A stretch of 12,393 bases of DNA, taken from Deltaproteobacteria bacterium. GTDB taxonomy: Bacteria; Desulfobacterota; Dissulfuribacteria; Dissulfuribacterales; UBA3076. The notes under the pieces are model-generated. The model saw only the letters and a list, made by a program, of their open reading frames with translations, ran no database searches and was not told the DNA's origin. The translations under genes and the position numbers were made by a program. Positions 1-6,938 of the stretch are shown here, in pieces. The stretch is taken from contig JAUWHV010000166.1 of NCBI GenBank assembly GCA_030605675.1, positions 1-12,393 of the forward strand, given 5' to 3'. Numbering within the stretch: position 1 is the stretch's first letter; each line of letters opens with the position of its first letter.

Positions 1-3000
1 GCGAACCTTTTAATTCTTTTGATCTTAATCCTGGCGGTGTCCCCTTCCTTCTTAAAAAGCAGGGCGAGCTTGAGGTCGGAAATGTCCTTAACAGGCTCTT
101 CGTCAAAGCTCAACAACAAATCTCCGGACTTCAGGCCGGATTTCTGTGCAATACTGTTACTCATGATTTTCTTCAGCACTACTTTATTGTCCTCATCACT
201 AAGAATTACTCCCAACTTGGCGGAAAACGGCGGCTGTACCATAGGAGGGAACAGGAAGAAGTCTGCCATGTCCTGTTCCAGGCTATTACAGGTTGCGTTA
301 GCTATTATTATTGCCTGATCGTATTTCCCGCGCCTGCAAGTCCTTGAAGGGATACCGTCGCCAAAGGCAATGTGCCCGTTGCCCGCAAGCACCACCATCT
401 GACGATCGGGATTTTTGTTCAGGTAATCATGGACGCTCTGCGCCATTGTCTCATCCCAAAGGACCTGGGCCTGATAAAAGTCGTCAAAATTCTTGATTTC
501 GTTTTCAGTGTGTTCTTCAAAAATTTGTCTCAAACGTGTTTTATAGACCTCATTTGACCAGTCAAGCTCCACCGGCACCTGCTCCAACTCTTCGTCTGAC
601 AGGGACTCAAGCCCCGTTCTCGCCACTTTTTTTGAAATTTTCGCCGGAAGGTTGAGCGCCAGGATAGGGATACCATGCTCCTTGCAGTACTCTATGATCG
701 GGCGGTAGAGGTGATAATCATACCTCCATCTTGTAAGGTACTCGCTCTCTTTCAGGAAGGTCTTTTCGTCTATCTGACCGTCCAGATATCTGTCGATTAC
801 ATCCTGAAACGGACGCTGGAACATCTCCATGCCTACGGCAATGCTGCGATCCCGTCTGTCTAGCCCCTGAATGATCCTCAGTTGGGCCATGTGATGGCTA
901 AACCTGTCGTGACGTTCTCCAACATAAATCACCCGTTTTTCAAATACGTCGTTGATTATCCGGTCCACCGGAGAGAGATCATCGGCAGCAATCCCCATGA
1001 TTTCATTTTGCAGGGCAAGGCGTATTCCATTTTGAGTGAATGCTGTGTGTTTTTCCACGAGTTTGCCGTCCTTGAACCTCAATGTGCTGTAGCGCCCGTA
1101 GTGCGTGAGTTTTCTCAAGATGAGCTCCAGTTCTTTTGAAGAATTGGCCTTTACCAGGGCCACCACACCTGTTGGGTTTATGGGATTTTCTCTAATAGTG
1201 ATGATGACTCCACTGTCCGGGCCAGGCATTTCCCCTGTCAGTCGTTCAAGCCTCGGAGCAGGGTCTCCGAGTATTAGCAAGGAACCTTTGTTCAGGTCTG
1301 AGTCGGTCAGGCTGTCAATGTTTTTTTCTTCAAACCCCAGCGAGTTGAGAAAAACAGCAAATTGATCATAGATTTCCGGACTTTGTAAAGGCAGCACGAA
1401 GAACTTGTGTTCTGATCCCAGGAGGCGGGAGAGCACAGGGGGAAATTCAGAGGGATCCAACTTGCGCATAAGATCGTAGTCCGGGTCCAAAGTCACGCAA
1501 AGGGGCTGCCCTTCGATTTCGATGTCCACAGATTCCTTTTCAGTCTTCACACGGACATTGCGGCGCACTTCCCCAAACGTGGTTTCTAATACCATAGGCA
1601 CTAACAGGGAGTAAGGGCTTTCCGTACCCTGGTGTATAGTCACTTTTAGATTTTGAAGCCCGCTGTCAAGATAAGTGATATTCCCCTTGCTAATGGTGAG
1701 TACCGGCACGTCTTTTCTCTCAAGCCATTGGTCAAAAAAGACAGAAAGGTCCTTTTTGCCGGTGTCTGAAAAGACCGCTTCCAATTCGCTCCAGCCAGCC
1801 ATCTTGAACCGGTAATCCAGGACAAATCTTTTAAGTGCCTTGTTAAAGGCATCTTCACCTATCTCCCGCTTCAACATGTGAAATAACATTGCTCCTTTGC
1901 CATAACCTACGGCCTTTGAGGCTCTGTCTGTCCTGAACCTGAATTGTGCAAGGGACATGGCCTGGTCTTTATGGACGTAGCTCTGGTAGTCCACAAGCAA
2001 TCGATGCCTGTAGTCGCTGCCCCGGCCTTTCTGTTTTTCATACAGATAGTCTGCCATGTATGTGGTAAGCCCTTCACTCCAGTTACCTTCTTGCGGGTCT
2101 ACATAGACAGAGTTTCCAAACCAGGAGTGGAGTATCTCGTGGCCCAGGGAGGTGTCAACAATGAATGGGAGTCTAGCCACCTCTTGCCCAAGAAGGGTGT
2201 AAGTGGGGAGGCCATAGCCTGTAGGGGCACGGTTTTCCACTATTGCAAATCGCTTAAACGGGTAGGGGCCAAGGAGGCCGCCATAGAGATCAAGATAGTG
2301 TCTGGACTTGTTAATGTATTTCTGGGCGAGTTTTTTATCCTCAGGGAAAAAGTATGCTGCAATCTCAATACCCTTGTAGCTTTCCTGGCTGACTTGATAT
2401 GGGCCTGCAACCAGTGAAAGGCCGGTCCTTGGATAGGGGAATTCAAAGATATGGATGCTTGTCTTTTCCCTGTATTCCACCTTCACGGCATCTGCCTCGG
2501 ATACGGCCTTGAAGTCTGCAGGCACTGCGGCTTTGAGCTCGTAGCGGGCAAGACCCTCCAATGTCGGGCACCAGCCATTAAGCAACACAACACCGCTAGG
2601 GTCTATGAAGCTATCCGTTATTGTACGGTCATTTTTTGCGCCGGTCCTTGGGCTCAAGGGTGGAAAATTTTTATGAAATTGAATTCTGAGCAACCTGTTT
2701 CTGCCCGAAGCTACAACACTGAAAGAGTCGTCTTCAATGGAAGGATTTATGGTTTTTCCCGCAAGGGTGACACGGTCTAACTCCACGCCTCCCACATGTA
2801 TCCGTACAGGTTTTTCCATGGGGAGTTCTGTTGAGGCCTTTCCCTTTATCCGGCGGTTTTCCATATCCAGTGTCACGTCGATACTAACCATGAGGATATT
2901 ATCCTTATTTTTGTTTGCTTCAGACCAGGCCGGGGGGTCAAAGGCCGCTAAAAATGCCAGGAGAAACAGGGATAATGACAGAAAATACGAGGTTTTTTTC

Positions 3001-3002
3001 AT
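1..3002 (-). CDS. Secreted M1-family metallopeptidase fused to a ChaN-like (DUF399) domain and a PDZ domain; 3' end outside the window
   Basis: Predicted exported zinc peptidase with a C-terminal haem-binding-like module. About 1000 codons are open from the ATG at 3002 to the left edge; I read every codon and found no stop or frameshift. Residues 1-29 form a signal peptide (KK, hydrophobic core, likely cut after SEA). The M1 core has a VEN motif (E256) followed by a GYGLP segment, where classical aminopeptidases have GAMEN. It also has HEILH (H288, E289, H292), the third zinc ligand E310 in NWSEGLTTY, and a candidate catalytic tyrosine in VGYGKGAM (about 367). The gap from H292 to E310 is 17 residues; classical M1 enzymes have 18. 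After a linker (about 440-675) comes a ChaN/DUF399 domain: VGERHD (695-699), GMEMFQRPF (about 724), LWDETMA (848-854) and GNGHIAFGDGIP (874-885). A PDZ domain (about 925-1000) is cut by the window edge. The spacing of 17 bp to the upstream Gate gene suggests one operon. Family calls are strong; the substrate is unknown. Confidence 0.88.
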   Translation of the reverse strand, partial: MKKTSYFLSLSLFLLAFLAAFDPPAWSEANKNKDNILMVSIDVTLDMENRRIKGKASTELPMEKPVRIHVGGVELDRVTLAGKTINPSIEDDSFSVVASGRNRLLRIQFHKNFPPLSPRTGAKNDRTITDSFIDPSGVVLLNGWCPTLEGLARYELKAAVPADFKAVSEADAVKVEYREKTSIHIFEFPYPRTGLSLVAGPYQVSQESYKGIEIAAYFFPEDKKLAQKYINKSRHYLDLYGGLLGPYPFKRFAIVENRAPTGYGLPTYTLLGQEVARLPFIVDTSLGHEILHSWFGNSVYVDPQEGNWSEGLTTYMADYLYEKQKGRGSDYRHRLLVDYQSYVHKDQAMSLAQFRFRTDRASKAVGYGKGAMLFHMLKREIGEDAFNKALKRFVLDYRFKMAGWSELEAVFSDTGKKDLSVFFDQWLERKDVPVLTISKGNITYLDSGLQNLKVTIHQGTESPYSLLVPMVLETTFGEVRRNVRVKTEKESVDIEIEGQPLCVTLDPDYDLMRKLDPSEFPPVLSRLLGSEHKFFVLPLQSPEIYDQFAVFLNSLGFEEKNIDSLTDSDLNKGSLLILGDPAPRLERLTGEMPGPDSGVIITIRENPINPTGVVALVKANSSKELELILRKLTHYGRYSTLRFKDGKLVEKHTAFTQNGIRLALQNEIMGIAADDLSPVDRIINDVFEKRVIYVGERHDRFSHHMAQLRIIQGLDRRDRSIAVGMEMFQRPFQDVIDRYLDGQIDEKTFLKESEYLTRWRYDYHLYRPIIEYCKEHGIPILALNLPAKISKKVARTGLESLSDEELEQVPVELDWSNEVYKTRLRQIFEEHTENEIKNFDDFYQAQVLWDETMAQSVHDYLNKNPDRQMVVLAGNGHIAFGDGIPSRTCRRGKYDQAIIIANATCNSLEQDMADFFLFPPMVQPPFSAKLGVILSDEDNKVVLKKIMSNSIAQKSGLKSGDLLLSFDEEPVKDISDLKLALLFKKEGDTARIKIKRIKRF

Positions 3003-3019
3003 AATTTACTCTTTTCAAA

Positions 3020-4099
3020 TCAATACATGAGAAAATATATAATACCCACTATCACAACGCTTGTAACACGCAGGGTTTGACCCATCATGAGTATGATTAT
3101 ACCCATTTTCGGCTGAAAGATGCCCAGATATCTCGGAAGTTGGTGTCTAAGGGCCCTTACAGGGGTTGCAATTACACTGCCGAAAAGAAGTGCCAGCACG
3201 GTTTCTTTCACAGTAAGCACTCCTGCACTCAGCATGGCCCCGGCTGCGGCAGCTCCGGCTGTGAATTCCGCAACTATACTGAATACTACCACAGATATGC
3301 CTTCCACAGGCAGGGCCTCAATGGCAACGATTGATGCGCTCTTGTCCTGAAGCCACTCAAAAAATTCCCATTGCTGAAGGAGGACTACCATAATATAAAT
3401 GGGCACGGTATACATGGCGATCTGGCTCAGGCGGCTCGGGACGTATTGGGCCAGGAGTTTTTTTACTCGCTCCTTTCCTGGTTCTTCTTTTTCTTTATTT
3501 TGATGTTCCAGCCCTGGTTTTCCCATTTTCTTTGGTGATGGCAGGATTAAGCGGCCCAGGATGAGGACAAATACGGTCCTGAGCAATGCAGCCACAAGGG
3601 TTAGGCTTACGTATATCAATCCGGCCGTCCCGACCAGGGGTATAATGATGGCAATGGTAGTCGGCAGATGCAGCGTGTAGGAAGGAAGACCCAGGTTCAA
3701 GAGTGTGGCTAGAAGCATCTCTCGTCTGCTTAATTTTTTCTCTTTATACGCATTCCATAGAAGGGTGTTTGCAGCGACACCTGAGAGAAAGGCTGTTGTA
3801 AAGGCAGTCCCGCTCCAGTCACTGAAGTTGCCCGTACGCATGAGTGGTCTGGATAGTCTCGCAACTATTTCAGACCAACCCATACCTTCTACCAGAGCAC
3901 TCAAGCCGAGGCTAAGGGCCATGATTATCAAGATACGGCTGAGTGGCCAGGCTATTCGATGCACGATCAGCGGCAGGTCCACCCCCGGGGCCATGAAAAG
4001 GAGTCCTATAGACAGGAAGGTAATTGCTGCCCAGACATATGGTGCCGGTTTCGGCCTTTTCTTATGCTTTACGTTATTTTGTTTGCCGGGCTGTGCCAT
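3020..4099 (-). CDS. Multi-pass membrane protein with nucleoside-recognition (Gate) domains
   Basis: 359-residue integral membrane protein. After a basic N-terminus (KHKKRPKP) I see hydrophobic segments at about 24-42, 53-75, 100-120, 130-160 and 165-190. A charged cytoplasmic-type linker rich in K and E follows (about 195-220), then a second set of hydrophobic segments. The two halves each resemble the nucleoside-recognition/Gate fold (PF07670), also found in spore maturation proteins SpmA/SpmB, nucleoside transporters and the FeoB C-terminus. Typical cues are the GNFSDWSGTAF stretch and the TVKETVLALLFGSVIATPVR stretch in the second half. The substrate cannot be read from sequence. It is first in a two-gene minus-strand unit with the M1-ChaN-PDZ gene 17 bp downstream. 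Its ATG (4097-4099) has only a weak GGTAAGAA-like ribosome-binding site. The family is fairly sure; transport or gating is inference. Confidence 0.75.
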   Translation of the reverse strand: MAQPGKQNNVKHKKRPKPAPYVWAAITFLSIGLLFMAPGVDLPLIVHRIAWPLSRILIIMALSLGLSALVEGMGWSEIVARLSRPLMRTGNFSDWSGTAFTTAFLSGVAANTLLWNAYKEKKLSRREMLLATLLNLGLPSYTLHLPTTIAIIIPLVGTAGLIYVSLTLVAALLRTVFVLILGRLILPSPKKMGKPGLEHQNKEKEEPGKERVKKLLAQYVPSRLSQIAMYTVPIYIMVVLLQQWEFFEWLQDKSASIVAIEALPVEGISVVVFSIVAEFTAGAAAAGAMLSAGVLTVKETVLALLFGSVIATPVRALRHQLPRYLGIFQPKMGIIILMMGQTLRVTSVVIVGIIYFLMY

Positions 4100-4145
4100 A
4101 GATATGCATTCTTACCAATTGACACTGAAATCTGCAAAGAAGTGT

Positions 4146-4301
4146 AGGCATCCTTCATTTATCGGTTTACACTTTTGAAGAAGCTCACGCAAAGGCGCAA
4201 AGGCGCAAAAAAAGAAATGAAGAAAAACTTTGCGCCTTTGCGTGAGATTGTTCTTTTTAGAAAAAATGTAAACTACTTTTGGTATTAAATGAAGGATGCC
4301 T
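4146..4301. repeat. 156-bp imperfect palindromic element (MITE-like or REP-like) between divergent genes
   Basis: The ends are a perfect 16-bp inverted repeat (4146-4161 and 4286-4301, AGGCATCCTTCATTTA and its complement). Inside lie matching GTTTACA-type segments (4165-4171 and 4267-4273) and, centrally, a perfect 19-bp inverted repeat around an A-rich loop. No clear target-site duplication flanks it and no ORF is inside, so mobilisation in trans is only inferred. It occupies most of the gap between the Gate gene and the CLC gene. A diverged relative of its left end lies at 11336-11364, 22 of 29 bases identical by eye. Confidence 0.8.
4184..4246. repeat. Inner 19-bp perfect inverted repeat of the palindromic element
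   Basis: The left arm 4184-4202 (CTCACGCAAAGGCGCAAAG) and right arm 4228-4246 are exact reverse complements around a 25-nt A-rich loop. The left arm continues with a further GCGCAAA, so the GGCGCAAA unit is tandem there. From memory, sequences of the type CTTTGCGCCTTTGCGTGAG recur in intergenic regions of many unrelated bacterial genomes; I cannot verify that here. In RNA it would form a stable hairpin on either strand. It lacks a good U-tract directly after the stem, so I do not call it a terminator. Confidence 0.85.
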
Positions 4302-4317
4302 CTTATTCTTTCATATA

Positions 4318-4326
4318 TGCTATACT
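4318..4326 (+). promoter_or_regulatory. Extended -10 promoter candidate for the CLC gene
   Basis: TGCTATACT fits an extended -10 (TG, one base, then TATACT, 5 of 6 to consensus). It lies 37 bp before the ATG at 4364, giving a leader of about 30 nt. No good -35 is seen at 17 bp spacing; that position (about 4298-4303) is the right terminus of the palindromic element. An extended -10 can work without a strong -35. Confidence 0.5.
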
Positions 4327-4363
4327 TTGAACGGTCATAATTTGTGATCGTGTAGAGTATATT

Positions 4364-6172
4364 ATGCGATGGATGAATAATAGATCAGTACAGACTTTAA
4401 AAGAATATACAGGACCGCTCTTATTGGCATTGGTCATCGGGGCACTTGCCGGCCTGGGAGTGGTAATGTTCAGGTGGCTGATACTCTTTGGCCAGGAGGT
4501 CCTGTGGCCTGCCGGCGCCAACTTTGTAGAACAGGTCCAACAGGCCGGATGGTGGTGGAAGCTCCTTATTCCTGCCGGTATGGGCCTGTTGGTAGGACCC
4601 ATAATTACTTTTTGGGCACCCGAGGTCAGAGGACCTGGCGTGCCGGAAGTAATGGAGGCCCTTGCTCTTAAGGGCGGTCGAATAAGGCATCGTGTTACCC
4701 TGATAAAGGTTTTTATCACAGCAGGGCTTATCTCAGCAGGTGCCTCGGTCGGGCGTGAAGGTCCTGTGGTCCAGATTGGCTCTTCCATTGGCTCTTCCCT
4801 TACCCAGATGTTAAAGTTGGGGCGGGATTCAAGGAGGCTCGCTGTTGCCTGTGGGGCAGCAGCCGGCATAGCAGCTACCTTTCAGGCCCCTATGGCCGGA
4901 ACTCTGTTTGCAGTGGAGGTGCTGCTTTTTGACCTTGAAATCGCCTCTCTCAGCAACATAGTAATATCTGCTGTCACAGGTACGATGGTTGCCAGGGCGT
5001 TTTGGGAAGGGGCGCAGATATTTGAGATCCACGATTTCTTTATGGCACATCCGGCTGAGCTGCTCCTTTATTTTTTCCTGGGGCTTGTCGCTGGTCTCAT
5101 AAGCCTGGTGCTGATGGGAGCGATTTTTTCCTTGCCCAGGCTTTGGAAAAGGGTAGGGGTGCCGGACTGGTTGAGTCCTGCCCTTGGCGGACTCCTGATA
5201 GGGATTGTTGCCCTCTACTGTCCATGGGCTTTGGGTGTTGGGTATGAAAGCATAGATGCCGCCCTTGCCGGCAAGGTGTCCTTGGTATTTGCCCTAACGC
5301 TGCTTGTTGCCAAAATCGTGGCTACAGGCTTTTCCATAGGATCGGGAATGAGTGGGGGAATATTTGCACCATCCCTGTTTATAGGAGCGGCACTGGGGTC
5401 TTTAGTGGGCCTTGTAGCCCAGTCACTGTGGCCGGAATCAGGTCTTGTTCCTGCCCACTATGCCCTTATAGGTATGGGAGCCATGGTGAGCGGAACAACT
5501 CTGGCTCCCATAACGGCGGTGCTCATCATCTTTGAGCTTACCTATGCTTACCAGGTGATATTGCCCCTGATGGTATCCTGCATTGCAAGCCTTACAGTGG
5601 TCCGTCTGCTTCATGGCTACTCAATCTATGAGACAAAGCTCCTTCTTAAGGGAGTGAATATTGTAAAAGGCCACGAAGTCAACGTCTTGAGGGGTATGAG
5701 AGTAGGTGAACATATGAGCATGGATTTGCAGATCCTACGTACAGATACCCCCTTTAGTGAGATAGTCTCTGCCATGGAGCAAAGCCCGTTTCCCCACTTT
5801 ATTGTGCTTGATTCACAGGATCGCCTTTCAGGGGTGCTGACCTTGAGGGATTGCAGAAAGTACTTTGCTCATCCGGAGTTGTGCAGACCTGATACCACTG
5901 CGAGTTTACTCATGGTTAAGGAATTAGTCTTAGTGGACGAAGAGACTGATATGGAAACTGCCTTTCATATTTTTGCCAGGCATAACATTTCTTTCCTTCC
6001 GGTTGTGAGGTCTGATGACCCGAAGACCGTGGTCGGGCAACTGAAAAAGACGGATCTGTTTGCCGCCTATGACCAGTATGTGCTCAAGGAACGCCTGCTT
6101 CCTCCCATGGGATGGGTGTGTCCTCTGCCTCACACGGGTTCAAAGGTTCAGAGGTTCAGAGGTTCAGGGTGA
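4364..6172 (+). CDS. CLC-family chloride/anion channel or antiporter with two C-terminal CBS domains
   Basis: 602-residue inner-membrane anion transporter. The CLC pore motifs are present in order: GPGVPE (90-95), GREGP with gating glutamate E132 (130-134), GGIFAP preceded by GSGMS, and GMGAMVSGTTLAP near the last pore helices. Two CBS domains follow (about 445-585, starting MRVGEHMS), which in this family may bind adenine nucleotides. Two residues depart from the E. coli antiporter: proline 91 sits where EcClC has selectivity-filter Ser107, and V186 sits where EcClC has the internal proton glutamate E203 (FAVEV against FIIEE). So proton coupling and chloride preference should not be assumed. 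The last 11 codons (GSKVQRFRGSG) lie in an intergenic-type repeat. The ATG at 4364 has a weak ribosome-binding site; ATG at codon 4 is an alternative. It is transcribed away from the Gate gene. Confidence 0.93.
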   Translation: MRWMNNRSVQTLKEYTGPLLLALVIGALAGLGVVMFRWLILFGQEVLWPAGANFVEQVQQAGWWWKLLIPAGMGLLVGPIITFWAPEVRGPGVPEVMEALALKGGRIRHRVTLIKVFITAGLISAGASVGREGPVVQIGSSIGSSLTQMLKLGRDSRRLAVACGAAAGIAATFQAPMAGTLFAVEVLLFDLEIASLSNIVISAVTGTMVARAFWEGAQIFEIHDFFMAHPAELLLYFFLGLVAGLISLVLMGAIFSLPRLWKRVGVPDWLSPALGGLLIGIVALYCPWALGVGYESIDAALAGKVSLVFALTLLVAKIVATGFSIGSGMSGGIFAPSLFIGAALGSLVGLVAQSLWPESGLVPAHYALIGMGAMVSGTTLAPITAVLIIFELTYAYQVILPLMVSCIASLTVVRLLHGYSIYETKLLLKGVNIVKGHEVNVLRGMRVGEHMSMDLQILRTDTPFSEIVSAMEQSPFPHFIVLDSQDRLSGVLTLRDCRKYFAHPELCRPDTTASLLMVKELVLVDEETDMETAFHIFARHNISFLPVVRSDDPKTVVGQLKKTDLFAAYDQYVLKERLLPPMGWVCPLPHTGSKVQRFRGSG

Positions 6173-6182
6173 ACCTTTGAAC
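6138..6182. repeat. Tandem AGGTTCAG repeat with flanking 13-bp perfect inverted repeat across the CLC stop codon
   Basis: Three tandem copies of AGGTTCAG lie at 6144-6151, 6152-6159 and 6160-6167. The block is bounded by GTTCAAAGGTTCA (6138-6150) and its exact reverse complement (6170-6182), with a 19-nt loop. The stop codon TGA (6170-6172) begins the right arm. No T-run follows, so this is not a classical terminator. It looks like a repeat that supplied the last codons of the gene. Confidence 0.8.
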
Positions 6183-6267
6183 GCCTTACCAAGCACACAA
6201 GTTACTGTATTTGGCGGTCGAAAGTTGTGATCTGACCGGCCCGGCATGTTTCGGAAAATCGGGAAAT

Positions 6268-6303
6268 GTGTTATATTGATTTATAAAATAATTATATTTT
6301 ATG
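6268..6303 (+). promoter_or_regulatory. AT-rich promoter-like stretch upstream of carD
   Basis: A nearly pure A/T stretch in a moderately GC-rich neighbourhood contains TATATT (6272-6277) and TATAAA (6282-6287), either of which could be a -10. No convincing -35 at 16-18 bp is visible. Given the hairpin at the CLC end, carD probably has its own promoter here, but the exact site is not resolved. Confidence 0.35.
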
Positions 6304-6336
6304 GATTTTTTTTGAAGCTATTAGGGGTTAATCAGT

Positions 6337-6846
6337 ATGTTTAACGTTGGCGATCTAGCAGTGTATCCCGCACATGGTGTGGGTTTGATCGAGGGTATAG
6401 AGGAAAAGTCAATATCCGGGGAGGAACATATTTTTTATGTGATACGTATCCTTGACAATGACATGAAAATCATGATTCCCAGGGAAAACGCCGAACACAT
6501 CGGACTCAGGAGAGTTATCTCAGGTAATGAGGTCGAACAGGTCTATACCATCTTAGAGAAGAAGGACGTAGAGTTTACTCCTCAGACATGGAACCGTCGT
6601 TACCGGGAGTACATGGATAAAATTAAAACAGGTTCGATTTTCGATCTGGCAGCAGTCTTGAGGGATCTTTATATCCTGCAAATGGATAAGCCACTTTCAT
6701 TTGGGGAGAAAAAGATGCTGGATACTGCCAAGGGTTTACTAATCAGGGAACTCTCCATCGCCAAGGATAAAAAAGAAGAAGAGATCACCGAGGAAATCGA
6801 ATCTATCTTTAATGTTGTGGATACAGCGGTCGAGGTTGAGGTCTAG
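6337..6846 (+). CDS. carD: CarD/CdnL-family RNA polymerase-binding transcription regulator
   Basis: 169 residues. The N-terminal part (about 1-65) has the family signature: FNVGDLAVYPAHGVGLIEGIEEKSI, then a beta-rich stretch ending DNDMKIMIPRENAEHIGLR. This is the RNA polymerase-interacting fold shared with the TRCF/Mfd interaction domain. The C-terminal part (about 75-160) is helical and charged, with the conserved pattern W-RRYREY, the VLRDLY helix and LSFGEKKML. Family members bind the RNA polymerase beta subunit and stabilise open complexes, typically at rRNA and housekeeping promoters. The length is normal for CdnL-type proteins. A ribosome-binding site AGGGG (6323-6327) lies 9 nt before the ATG. 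It is followed 80-92 bp later by the rluD-like gene on the same strand, so co-transcription is possible. There is no sign of a DNA-binding AT-hook domain such as myxococcal CarD has, so it is closer to CdnL. Confidence 0.92.
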   Translation: MFNVGDLAVYPAHGVGLIEGIEEKSISGEEHIFYVIRILDNDMKIMIPRENAEHIGLRRVISGNEVEQVYTILEKKDVEFTPQTWNRRYREYMDKIKTGSIFDLAAVLRDLYILQMDKPLSFGEKKMLDTAKGLLIRELSIAKDKKEEEITEEIESIFNVVDTAVEVEV

Positions 6847-6938
6847 GCTGTTTCATACTGCTCTCCAAGGTCTGGGGGCGTGGACCAAAGGCGCTCCGTT
6901 CCCAGTTAGAGCATGGATTGGGCTGAGTGTCATATAGT

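Noticed and set aside
1944..2417. 157-codon plus-strand ORF
   Set aside because: It lies opposite the M1 zinc-site region, which is open and motif-bearing on the minus strand; its own translation shows no recognisable domain.
1..3002. Suspected pseudogene or frameshift in the large left-hand gene
   Set aside because: Codon-by-codon reading from 3002 to the edge found no stop, and all three domain motifs lie in the same frame.
3705..4178. 157-codon plus-strand ORF reaching into the palindromic element
   Set aside because: Antisense to the Gate-domain gene; its C-terminus ends in repeat sequence and no ribosome-binding site was seen.
4184..4246. CRISPR-like or tandem array from the repeated GGCGCAAA units
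   Set aside because: Only one inverted pair plus one extra partial unit, no regular spacers and no cas genes.
4303..4869. 188-codon minus-strand ORF opposite the CLC start
   Set aside because: Proline, alanine and threonine-rich translation with no family resemblance, antisense to an unmistakable CLC coding region; a frame shadow.
6138..6182. Intrinsic terminator after the CLC gene
   Set aside because: The stem is good but no T-run follows on either strand, and the arms consist of a repeat; better described as a repeat structure.
6847..6938. Small RNA or tRNA in the carD-rluD spacer
   Set aside because: A short GGTC/GACC stem is possible, but there is no cloverleaf and no terminator; too little to call.
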